From the NCBI GenBank assembly GCA_020249415.1, contig JADCFR010000336.1:1-7511 (forward strand): 7,511 nt of DNA, in the 5' to 3' direction. Below the pieces are notes generated by a model. That model searched no databases, had not been told where the DNA came from, and worked only from the letters and a program-made list of their open reading frames with translations. A program made the position numbers and the translations under genes. This document shows, in pieces, positions 1-6,042 of this stretch (position 1 is the first letter of the stretch; each line of letters opens with the position of its first letter). The DNA is from Roseomonas sp. GTDB taxonomy: Bacteria > Pseudomonadota > Alphaproteobacteria > Acetobacterales > Acetobacteraceae.

Positions 1-259
1 CATCATAAACCTGCAAGGCGGGTACGATTTCACCGGCGGCGAAGATGCGGAGCTGAAACTTGCCATCCGACATGTCATGGAGCGCCTTGGCGAATTGCTC
101 CGTCCCGCCAAACAGCGTGTCGAGCGATTTCGGAAAGGCCGAGGTCATGCGCCAGCGGACTTCCGGCATGGTCTGCGCGATGGCGGGGCTCGCCAGCACG
201 GTGGCGGCGACGGCGGTGGTGCCAAAGCCGGCCTGTTTGATGAAATTACGACGTTCCAC
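1..259 (-). CDS. TRAP transporter solute-binding protein (DctP family), 5' part only
   Basis: Periplasmic binding component of a tripartite ATP-independent (TRAP) importer, which would capture an organic acid or similar solute and pass it to the membrane subunits. Only the first 86 residues lie in the window; the gene continues beyond the left edge with no stop. The GTG start at 257-259 is chosen because it gives a complete twin-arginine signal (ERRNFIK, hydrophobic run to about residue 24, AIA at 26-28 before Q29), no in-frame ATG lies just upstream, and GGGAG lies 9 bases before it. The mature start (VRWRMTSAFPKS, a GGTEQFAKAL helix, then SDGKFQLRIFAAGEIVPALQ at 64-82) matches the opening beta-alpha-beta unit of DctP/TRAP family 7 binding proteins. 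The TRAP membrane genes are not in the window, so the substrate is unknown. Confidence 0.85.
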   Translation of the reverse strand, partial: MERRNFIKQAGFGTTAVAATVLASPAIAQTMPEVRWRMTSAFPKSLDTLFGGTEQFAKALHDMSDGKFQLRIFAAGEIVPALQVYD

Positions 260-329
260 TGCGGGAAGCTCCCTGTTGTGTGGTTGATGAGGTCTGCCAG
301 CACCCTTATGCCGGGGCTTGGAAGTTACA

Positions 330-358
330 ATTCTAATACGGCAGGCCGCGCCAGAAAA
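330..358 (-). promoter_or_regulatory. Possible sigma-70 promoter for the TRAP binding-protein gene
   Basis: On the minus strand TAGAAT (330-335) matches the -10 consensus at 5 of 6 positions. TTTTCT (353-358), 17 bases upstream, is a poor -35 (3 of 6). The position is sensible, about 70 bases before the GTG start and downstream of the yqhA stop. The surrounding 260-384 spacer is locally more AT-rich than the genes. Weak evidence because the -35 is poor. Confidence 0.3.
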
Positions 359-361
359 GCC

Positions 362-400
362 GAAATCTGACGCCGAAACAGCCCTTAATGGCCAGATTTC
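362..400 (-). terminator. Inverted repeat over the yqhA stop codon, possible terminator
   Basis: GAAATCTG (362-369) and CAGATTTC (393-400) are perfect 8-base inverted repeats. The stem can be extended inward by GCC (372-374) pairing with GGC (390-392) across a two-base AC bulge. The yqhA stop codon (385-387) lies in the loop. On the minus-strand transcript the stem is followed by GGC and then a short U run (TTTTCT). That is a weak resemblance to an intrinsic terminator: the outer stem is AT-rich and the U run is short and offset. It could equally be a 3'-end stabilising hairpin. Confidence 0.35.
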
Positions 401-942
401 ACCCCAGTCGGCACGGTGGAGATACGATCCACCAGGGCAATGCCAATCGCTGAGAGGATGAAAATGGTGTGGATAATGGTCTGCCACATGATCCCAGCCT
501 CCGTGAAGGCCGCATTGGGAGAGCCGAGATTGCCCGCCTCAATAAAGGTCCTGAGCAGATGGATCGAGGATATGCCGACAATCGCCATGGCCAGCTTGAT
601 CTTGAGCACGCTGGCATTCACATGGCTCAGCCATTCGGGCTGATCCGGGTGCCCGGCCAGATTCAGGCGTGAAACAAAGGTCTCGAACCCGCCAACAATC
701 ACCATCACCAGCAGATTGGCGATCATGACCACATCAATCAGGCCAAGGACAATCAGCATGATCTGCTGTTCGCTGAAGGTCGTCGCCTCCAGCACCAGCC
801 GGGTCAGTTCCTTGATGAACTTATAGACATAGACGCATTGCGCGACGATCAGCCCAAGATAAAGCGGCAATTGCAGCCAGCGCGACCCGAAGATCAGCGC
901 GGCTAAGGGGCGAAGAGGCTTCAATTGATCGGGCTGGGCCAT
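385..942 (-). CDS. yqhA: YqhA-family (UPF0114) inner-membrane protein
   Basis: Integral membrane protein of 185 residues in the UPF0114/YqhA family, whose molecular role is not established. It aligns along its whole length with what I recall of E. coli YqhA (about 164 residues): [12 protein letters not shown] at 20-31, [18 protein letters not shown] at 76-93, [10 protein letters not shown] at 124-133, and [19 protein letters not shown] at 156-174. Four membrane segments are visible at roughly 22-45, 62-88, 112-134 and 150-172. The extra length is a short N-terminal tail and a linker around residues 137-150. The start at 942 is supported by GAGGA about 5 bases upstream. The gene is divergent from the MFS gene, with a 107-base spacer before that gene's ATG. 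The family call is strong; the function is unknown. Confidence 0.93.
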   Translation of the reverse strand: MAQPDQLKPLRPLAALIFGSRWLQLPLYLGLIVAQCVYVYKFIKELTRLVLEATTFSEQQIMLIVLGLIDVVMIANLLVMVIVGGFETFVSRLNLAGHPDQPEWLSHVNASVLKIKLAMAIVGISSIHLLRTFIEAGNLGSPNAAFTEAGIMWQTIIHTIFILSAIGIALVDRISTVPTGVKSGH

Positions 943-974
943 GGGAATCCTCGGCTGGGTGGCGGGGCGCGGGT

Positions 975-1003
975 CACATAGGGCGGCTTTGCCGAATTGT
1001 CAG
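975..1003 (-). promoter_or_regulatory. Candidate sigma-70 promoter for yqhA
   Basis: On the minus strand CTGACA (998-1003) matches the -35 consensus at 5 of 6 positions. It is followed by an exact 17-base spacer and TATGTG (975-980), a weak -10. Transcription would begin near 967, about 25 bases before the yqhA ATG. The spacer contains a small perfect inverted repeat, CGGC-TTT-GCCG (984-994), which might be a regulator site or chance in GC-rich DNA. Confidence 0.4.
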
Positions 1004-1023
1004 CAGGGTGCCCCTGGTCCAGC

Positions 1024-1037
1024 CCGGGTTAACCCGG
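1024..1037. promoter_or_regulatory. Perfect 14-base palindrome before the MFS gene, possible operator or leader hairpin
   Basis: CCGGGTTAACCCGG is identical to its reverse complement. It ends 12 bases before the MFS ATG at 1050 and lies 20 bases upstream of the candidate yqhA -35 box. As DNA it could be a dimeric repressor site acting on both divergent genes. As RNA with no loop bases it is a less likely hairpin. No regulator gene is adjacent in the window, and no protein family is assigned. Confidence 0.4.
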
Positions 1038-1049
1038 CAAGATGGTGCC

Positions 1050-2270
1050 ATGAAACACTGGCTCGCTGCCCTTGGCGCTACCATGCTGATGCAATTGGTC
1101 GCCTCCTTCATGGGTCAGAGCCTGCCGGTGATCGCGCCCCTGATGATGGCAAGTACCGGGCTGGCGCCGGAAAGGGTGGGTAATCTTTCATCGCTGACCG
1201 CACTCGCAACCGTGTTTTACCTGATGATTGGGGGCGTCTTCCTGGCGCGCATGGGGCCGGTGCGCATGCTGCAATTGGGCACGGGCATGGCGGTGACGGC
1301 GCTATTGGTGGCAAGCCTCGGTCAGCCTTGGGCGATATTCCTGGCCGCCTTCATGCTGGGGCTTGGGTACGGACCAACACCACCTGCCGGCAGCCGCATG
1401 CTGGCGGCAACCGCGCCGCCTGCGCATCGTTCGCTGATTTTTTCCATCAAACAGGCCGGCGCGCCTGCCGGAGGCGCCTTGGCCGGGCTGGTCGCGGCCC
1501 CCGTCGCACTCGCCTATGGTTGGCCGGCGGCGTTGATGCTGGCCTTTGGTGTTGGCGTTGCCGCGATCCTGCTGATCCAGCCGCTGCGCCCCGCCTTTGA
1601 TGCAGAACGCAATCGCGCGCAGCCGCTTCGCTTGAGCGATATCTTTTCGCCGCGCGCCATCAGCGCGCCCTTGGCGAGTTTCAAACAAAACCAAGCGCTG
1701 AAGCGTGTCACGGCGCTTTCGGTTTCCTTCGCCATTTGCCAGGGCTGCCTGTTTTCCTTCACCGTCACTTGGCTTGTCGAAAAGCGCGGATTTGATCTGG
1801 TGCTGGCGGGCAGTGTTTTCGCCGCGATGCAATTCGCCGGCGTGGTGGCGCGCATTCTGCTGGGCTGGGTGGCGGACCGCACCGGCAATGCACTCGCCAA
1901 TCTGGTGGCGCAGGGTTTTGTCGCGGGCGGCGCCATCCTTGCCTTGGCGCTGCTGCCGCCTGATGCCGGCTTCTGGCCACTCGCGCTTATTTGCGCCGTG
2001 ACGGGATTTTTCGGTGCATCCTGGAATGGGATTTCGCTGGCGGAAGTCGCGCGTTTGGCACCCCCCGGCAAGGTCGCCGATGCGACCGCGGGTTCGACGA
2101 TTTTCGTCTTTCTCGGCTATGTCGCGGGGCCTTCGATTTTTGCCACGCTGGTCAGCCTGACCGGAAGTTGGACGCTGCCGCAAATCCTGACAGCAGCGCA
2201 GCTTTTGCTGGTATCAGCCTTGGTCGGATTGGGCCTCAGGAAGCCCAGGCAGGGGGGCGCTTTTCCTTGA
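1050..2270 (+). CDS. MFS transporter, 12-TM
   Basis: Major facilitator superfamily carrier of 406 residues, expected to move a small molecule across the inner membrane using an ion gradient. Hydrophobic segments run through the whole length in two halves, split by a charged central loop near 178-220 (AFDAERNRA to NQALKRV). Motif A-like loops appear in both halves: GGVFLARMGPVRML at 61-74 and GWVADRTGN at 272-280. FSIKQAGAPAGGALAG at 131-146 follows a GYGPTPPAGSRML segment (106-118), a pattern I associate with bacterial MFS proteins of the CynX/YfcJ-like type. The ATG at 1050 is preferred because the protein then opens directly with the first helix; no good Shine-Dalgarno is visible before it. 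An in-frame GTG at 1008 would add 14 residues and place the palindrome inside the gene. The 3' end overlaps the convergent crotonase gene by 35 bases. Substrate unknown. Confidence 0.9.
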   Translation: MKHWLAALGATMLMQLVASFMGQSLPVIAPLMMASTGLAPERVGNLSSLTALATVFYLMIGGVFLARMGPVRMLQLGTGMAVTALLVASLGQPWAIFLAAFMLGLGYGPTPPAGSRMLAATAPPAHRSLIFSIKQAGAPAGGALAGLVAAPVALAYGWPAALMLAFGVGVAAILLIQPLRPAFDAERNRAQPLRLSDIFSPRAISAPLASFKQNQALKRVTALSVSFAICQGCLFSFTVTWLVEKRGFDLVLAGSVFAAMQFAGVVARILLGWVADRTGNALANLVAQGFVAGGAILALALLPPDAGFWPLALICAVTGFFGASWNGISLAEVARLAPPGKVADATAGSTIFVFLGYVAGPSIFATLVSLTGSWTLPQILTAAQLLLVSALVGLGLRKPRQGGAFP

Positions 2271-3033
2271 AGGCGGCAATCCCCTCTCGCGCCTCATCGC
2301 CCGAGGCACAACGCGCGAAGGCCAGCGCACCAGCGTCCGCATAGCCATCGGGCGAAAGCGGGCCGAGCGCGGCGATCAGCTTTTTGGTCTCGGCCAGCGC
2401 ACGCGGCGCACCCTGCCGGCAATCCGCAATCACCGAAGCGACGGCCGCTTCCAAGGCAGGTGCATCGGCAACCAATTGATGCACCAGGCCAATGCGCGCG
2501 GCCTCATTAGCGTCAATCACATGGCCTTGCAGCACCATGCGCGCGGCATTGCTGCGGCCCATGCGGCGCACCAGCCAGGGCAGGATTTGCGCCGGCACCA
2601 GGCCGCGCTTGGCTTCCGGTGCGGCAAAGCGCGCATCAGCCGTGGCAATCGCGATATCCGCCGCGCAAACCCATCCAAGCCCACCCGCATGGGCCGAGCC
2701 CTGCACGGCGGCAATCACCACCTGCGGCAGGTTGCAAAGGCGGATGAAACGCTGCCCGGTTGCGTGATTGCGTTGCTGCGCGGCGGCCAGCCGTTCGGCT
2801 TCCGTGCCCTGAGAACCCACTTCCGTCAAATCAAGCCCCGCACAGAAATGCCCACCAGCGCCCGAGAAAATCACAATGCGCGCAGTGGTATCCTTCTCAA
2901 GCGCCTCAAGCGCCGCATCCAAGGCAATACCCATCGCCGCCGACATGGCATTGCGCCGATGCGGCCGATTGAGGGCAAGGCGCACCACCGGCCCCTCCCG
3001 CGTGAGCAGAACGGGATTTTCGGTTTCAGACAT
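2236..3033 (-). CDS. Enoyl-CoA hydratase/isomerase (crotonase) family protein
   Basis: Cytoplasmic crotonase-fold enzyme of 265 residues, the usual family length, expected to act on an acyl-CoA thioester. LNRPHRRNAM at 21-30 is the typical N-terminal motif. GGHFCAGLDL at 60-69 carries the first oxyanion-hole residue (A65), and GSAHAGGLGWVCAADIAIA at 112-130 the second (near G117). Against rat mitochondrial hydratase, the residue at the Glu144 position is glycine (G120), while the Glu164 equivalent is kept (E140 in FAAPE), exactly 20 residues later. The C-terminus SGDEAREGIAAFKEKRPPAW is classical. Some bacterial crotonases near methylglutaconyl-CoA or carboxygeranoyl-CoA hydratases also have glycine there, so hydration is possible but not assured. 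GAAGG lies 8 bases before the ATG. Only 19 bases separate it from the dehydrogenase gene, so it is probably the last gene of the ABC-transporter operon. Confidence 0.9.
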   Translation of the reverse strand: MSETENPVLLTREGPVVRLALNRPHRRNAMSAAMGIALDAALEALEKDTTARIVIFSGAGGHFCAGLDLTEVGSQGTEAERLAAAQQRNHATGQRFIRLCNLPQVVIAAVQGSAHAGGLGWVCAADIAIATADARFAAPEAKRGLVPAQILPWLVRRMGRSNAARMVLQGHVIDANEAARIGLVHQLVADAPALEAAVASVIADCRQGAPRALAETKKLIAALGPLSPDGYADAGALAFARCASGDEAREGIAAFKEKRPPAWAS

Positions 3034-3052
3034 GTGCTGCGCCTTCGTGCTG

Positions 3053-4096
3053 TTACGAATTCGGCCCGCGTTCCATGGAATAGGGCTGCCAGCGCTTCAG
3101 GCTTGTGCCCGTCAGCACGGTTGGGTTCACGCAAGACAGCGGCCAACGGCCCGAAAGCACGAGCGCAATATTCTGCCCCACGCGACGCTTGCGCGCCGGA
3201 TCAAACCGCGCGGAGGCCGAGGCGTTATGCGGCGACAGGATCACATTCTGCATCTTGTGCAGCGGATTATCGGGCTTGGTCGGCTCAATCTCAAACACGT
3301 CAATGCCAGCACCCGCGATCCAGCCCTTTTGCAGCGCCTTGATCAAGCCAGCTTCTTCCACTGTGGGGCCGCGGCCTGTCGTGATGAAAAGCGCATTCTT
3401 CTTCATCTGCTTGAAGTGCTTTTCCTTGAAGAAACCGCGGGTTTCGGGGGTATCCGGCAAATGCATGGACACGAAATCAGAACTCGCGAGCAAATCGGAA
3501 AGGCTCGCGGGTTCCACGCCGAGCGCGGACATTGTCAGTTCTTCGACGAAGGGATCGAAGGCCTTCATATGCAGGCCAAAGGCGCGGGCGCGATGCGCGG
3601 TGGCGCGCGCGACACGGCCAAAGCCGATGAAGCCAAGCGTCTGCCCCATCAGGCGGGGGATTTGCAGCAATTGCGGGCGGCCTTCACCCCAGCGGCCTTC
3701 ACGCACCATGCGGTCCTGTTCAATGCAGCGCCGATGCGTTGCCAGCAGCAGCATCATGGCGTGATCGGCCACTTCTTCAATGAAGGTATCCGGGCAATTC
3801 GTGACCGGAATGCCCTGCGCGGTCGCCGCCGCCACATCCACGTAGTCAACGCCGACAGACCCAAGCGCGATGATACGGCACTTCTTCAGCGCCTTGATCA
3901 TCTTGGCCGTGAATTGCATGCCCTTCGCATAGACCGCATCGGCCTGCCCTGCCTTGGCGATGAAATCCTTCTCAGTCGGCTGGCATTCGATGATCTCCAC
4001 CCCCATGCCATCCAGCGCTTCAAGCTCATAATCATAGCCGCCGCCAGAGGTGGTGAAGGACGCCGCTGCGGGCGTCAGGATGGTGAATTTAGCCAT
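3053..4096 (-). CDS. D-isomer-specific 2-hydroxyacid dehydrogenase, NAD-binding
   Basis: Cytoplasmic oxidoreductase of 347 residues, expected to interconvert a 2-keto acid and a D-2-hydroxy acid with NAD(H). The N-terminal substrate domain includes LGSVGVDYVDVAAATAQGIP (78-97). The nucleotide-binding domain starts at LGFIGFGRVARA (154-165), where the GxGxxG signature reads G158-F-G160-R-V-A163. D181 ends the second strand and suggests NAD rather than NADP. The catalytic triad is visible: R242 in TTGRGPTVEE, E271 in GIDVFEIEP, H290 in SPHNAS. GRG and PHN replace the commoner ARG and PHI/PHT forms. An extra tail of about 20 residues (327-347) follows the usual CVNP end. AAAAGGA stands 8 bases before the ATG. 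It lies 19 bases after the permease stop and 19 before the crotonase start, so the three genes are probably co-transcribed. Substrate not identifiable; C-terminal-binding-protein-like and glyoxylate/hydroxypyruvate reductases are related possibilities. Confidence 0.92.
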   Translation of the reverse strand: MAKFTILTPAAASFTTSGGGYDYELEALDGMGVEIIECQPTEKDFIAKAGQADAVYAKGMQFTAKMIKALKKCRIIALGSVGVDYVDVAAATAQGIPVTNCPDTFIEEVADHAMMLLLATHRRCIEQDRMVREGRWGEGRPQLLQIPRLMGQTLGFIGFGRVARATAHRARAFGLHMKAFDPFVEELTMSALGVEPASLSDLLASSDFVSMHLPDTPETRGFFKEKHFKQMKKNALFITTGRGPTVEEAGLIKALQKGWIAGAGIDVFEIEPTKPDNPLHKMQNVILSPHNASASARFDPARKRRVGQNIALVLSGRWPLSCVNPTVLTGTSLKRWQPYSMERGPNS

Positions 4097-4115
4097 GTGA
4101 TCGGTCCTTTTCAGA

Positions 4116-5018
4116 TCATTCCTTGACCGCGCCGGTCAAAGAGGAAACGTAGTAATCCACGAAGAAGGAATAGAAGATCGCAACCGGCAGCGAGCCCAGC
4201 AAGGCACCCGCCATCAACGCACCCCATTGATAGACATCGCCGGTGACCAATTCGGTCAGGATCGCGACAGGCACAGTCTTGTTCTCGCTCGACTGGATGA
4301 AGGCGAGCGCATAGATGAATTCATTCCAGGACAGCGTGAAGGAGAAAATGCCCGCGCTGATCAGCCCAGGCACCGCCAAGGGCAGCGTGATTTGCCGCAG
4401 GATTTGCAGCCGTGTGGCGCCATCAATCAGCGCGCATTCTTCAAGCTCATAGGGAATGGATTTGAAGTAGCCGATCAGGAGCCAGGTGCAGAAGGGCACC
4501 AGGAAGGTCGGATAGACCAGGATCAGCGCGAAGGGCGTATCAAACAGGCCAAGCTGAAACACCATGGTCGCGAGCGGAATGAACAGGATGGAAGGCGGCA
4601 CCAGATAGGCGAGGTAAATCCCAAGCCCGACATATTGGCTGCCCTTGAACCGCAAGCGCTGGATGGCATAGGCCGCAAGTGTGGAACTGACGAGGGAGAG
4701 AACCGTCGCGCCAATCGCCACCATCATCGTTGTCATCAGCCATCTTGGGTAGGCCGTGTTGAACAGCAGCAATCTGATGTGATCCAAAGTGGGGGAGCTG
4801 ATCCAGAATGGATTATGCGTCTTGTAGTCGTAAAGCTCCGCATTCGGTTTGAAGGAGGTGATGGTCATCCAATAAAACGGAAACAGCAGGATGATCAGAA
4901 AGCAGGCGAGTGGCAGATAGATGGTGACCATCCGCCGCGCCTTGCTGTCCCAGGCCATGGCCTCTTGCGGGGCCGCGGCGCTGGATTGGGTTTCGGACGT
5001 TTCGGCTGTTGCGCTCAT
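4116..5018 (-). CDS. Carbohydrate-type ABC importer permease, MalG-like
   Basis: Second inner-membrane subunit of a CUT1-type ABC importer, 300 residues. After a polar N-terminal tail (1-28) come six hydrophobic segments, roughly 31-51, 95-118, 132-155, 162-183, 216-238 and 266-290. The cytoplasmic EAA loop that docks on the ATPase is at 191-213: ELEECALIDGATRLQILRQI then TLP. The early FPFYWMTITSFKP segment (46-58), WNEF (231-234) and the ending DYYVSSLTGAVKE are hallmarks of MalG-type permeases, whose last residues contact the ATPase. The gene starts 18 bases after the MalF-like permease stop, with a modest GGGA site 10-11 bases before ATG. The dehydrogenase gene follows 19 bases later. Confidence 0.95.
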   Translation of the reverse strand: MSATAETSETQSSAAAPQEAMAWDSKARRMVTIYLPLACFLIILLFPFYWMTITSFKPNAELYDYKTHNPFWISSPTLDHIRLLLFNTAYPRWLMTTMMVAIGATVLSLVSSTLAAYAIQRLRFKGSQYVGLGIYLAYLVPPSILFIPLATMVFQLGLFDTPFALILVYPTFLVPFCTWLLIGYFKSIPYELEECALIDGATRLQILRQITLPLAVPGLISAGIFSFTLSWNEFIYALAFIQSSENKTVPVAILTELVTGDVYQWGALMAGALLGSLPVAIFYSFFVDYYVSSLTGAVKE

Positions 5019-5036
5019 TTTTTGTTGTTCCCGGCG

Positions 5037-5987
5037 TCAATCATTGCTTTCACCCTGCTGCCACTTGCGCCGCGCCAGGGCAAAATAGCTGAACAAGGTT
5101 GCGAAAACGAGGAAGGGGATCATGGAAACCGCAATTGCCGCCCCTTCGCCCAATTGCCCCGCGGGGATGCCGCGCTGGAAGGCGAGTGTCGCCAGCAAAT
5201 GGGTCGAATTCACCGGCCCGCCGCGTGTGATGGCATAGACAAGCTGGAAATCGGTGAAGGTGAAAATGATGCTGAAGGTCATGACAATCGCCAAGATCGG
5301 CAGCAGCATCGGGAAGGTGATGTAGCGAAAGCGCTGCCAGGCGGTGGAACCATCCAACAGCGCGGCCTCATAAAGCGATGGCGAAATCGTCTGCAAACCG
5401 GCGAGCAGCGAGATCGCGACAAAGGGAATGCCGCGCCAGATATTGGCGGCAATCAGGGACCAGCGCGCGGGCCAGGCGGTATTGATGAAATCCACATTGG
5501 TATCGCGCAGCCCAAGTTCGATCAGCATCCAGGAAATGACAGAAAATTGCGGATTATAGATCCACCAAAAGGCGACCGCCGTCAGTACCGTCGGCACAAT
5601 CCAGGGCAGCAGGATGATGGCGCGCAGCAGCGATTTAAAGGGCAAATGATTATTCAGCAGCAGCGCCAACCAAAGCCCAAGCGCGAATTTCCCGATGGTG
5701 GCGACACCGGTATAGAAAACACTGAAGAACACCGCATTCCAGAAAATGGGGTCTTCGATCATGAATTCAAAGTTTTCGAGCCCCACCCAACGCCCGCTCC
5801 GCCCGATGGTGGTATCAGTAAAGGCCAGCCAAATGCCGAGCCCCAGCGGATAGGTCAGAAATACCGCGAGCAGCCCCATAGCGGGCAGCAGGCAGATGAT
5901 GATCAGGAAGGGCTTCCAATCAAGCAGCCTGGTCAGCCAGTTCTGCTCAATCTTCGGCCTGACCCATCCGGTAGTGCTACTGGACAT
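5037..5987 (-). CDS. Carbohydrate-type ABC importer permease, MalF-like
   Basis: First inner-membrane subunit of the same importer, 316 residues from the start chosen here. Six hydrophobic segments are visible, about 26-48, 84-110, 121-143, 180-200, 229-251 and 284-304. The EAA loop is at 206-230 (YEAALLDGSTAWQRFRYITF then PMLLP). TYPLGLGIWLAFTD (45-58), LLPWIVPTVLTAVAFWWIYN (126-145) and TRGGPVNSTHLLA (254-266) are characteristic of MalF/UgpA-type permeases. The reading frame is open upstream to 6200, but that extension would overlap the binding-protein gene and is basic and cysteine-containing, with no family resemblance. The ATG at 5985-5987 has a CGGAG site 8 bases upstream and gives the normal length. 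The gene is preceded by a strong hairpin and followed 18 bases later by the partner permease. Confidence 0.95.
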   Translation of the reverse strand: MSSSTTGWVRPKIEQNWLTRLLDWKPFLIIICLLPAMGLLAVFLTYPLGLGIWLAFTDTTIGRSGRWVGLENFEFMIEDPIFWNAVFFSVFYTGVATIGKFALGLWLALLLNNHLPFKSLLRAIILLPWIVPTVLTAVAFWWIYNPQFSVISWMLIELGLRDTNVDFINTAWPARWSLIAANIWRGIPFVAISLLAGLQTISPSLYEAALLDGSTAWQRFRYITFPMLLPILAIVMTFSIIFTFTDFQLVYAITRGGPVNSTHLLATLAFQRGIPAGQLGEGAAIAVSMIPFLVFATLFSYFALARRKWQQGESND

Positions 5988-5995
5988 CAGCGGGG

Positions 5996-6000
5996 CTCCG
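5996..6000 (-). promoter_or_regulatory. Ribosome-binding site deciding the MalF-like permease start
   Basis: CGGAG on the minus strand, 8 bases before the ATG at 5987. It fixes the start downstream of the long upstream open extension. It lies one base beyond the foot of the intercistronic hairpin, so folding could influence permease translation. Confidence 0.6.
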
Positions 6001-6001
6001 G

Positions 6002-6036
6002 CAAGGGGGCGGCCTTTACGTTGAAGGCCGCCCTTG
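6002..6036 (-). other. Intercistronic hairpin between binding-protein and permease genes
   Basis: GGGCGGCCTT (6007-6016) and AAGGCCGCCC (6024-6033) are perfect 10-base inverted repeats around a 7-base loop. The stem extends outward by CAA (6002-6004) pairing with TTG (6034-6036) across a two-base bulge, giving 13 pairs. On the minus-strand transcript it begins 6 bases after the binding-protein stop codon and ends one base before the permease ribosome-binding site. No U run follows, so it is not a canonical intrinsic terminator. By analogy with the malE-malF region of enteric bacteria, it probably protects the upstream message from 3' decay or limits expression of the permeases relative to the binding protein. 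Confidence 0.7.
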
Positions 6037-6042
6037 TTTGGT

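Noticed and set aside
997..1025. TTGTCA at 997-1002 as a -35 box for the MFS gene
   Set aside because: No -10-like hexamer lies 16-18 bases downstream on the plus strand, where the sequence is GC-rich.
1008..1049. GTG start at 1008 for the MFS gene
   Set aside because: The added residues are polar and proline-containing before the first helix, and no well-spaced Shine-Dalgarno precedes it. Not excluded, since the ATG at 1050 also lacks a strong site.
1302..2183. A 293-codon minus-strand open frame inside the MFS gene
   Set aside because: In-register mirror of the MFS codons; highly charged R/Q/G-rich product with no motif.
2876..4126. A 416-codon plus-strand open frame opposite the dehydrogenase
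   Set aside because: In register with the dehydrogenase and explained by its codon use; low-complexity H/R-rich product with no recognisable domain.
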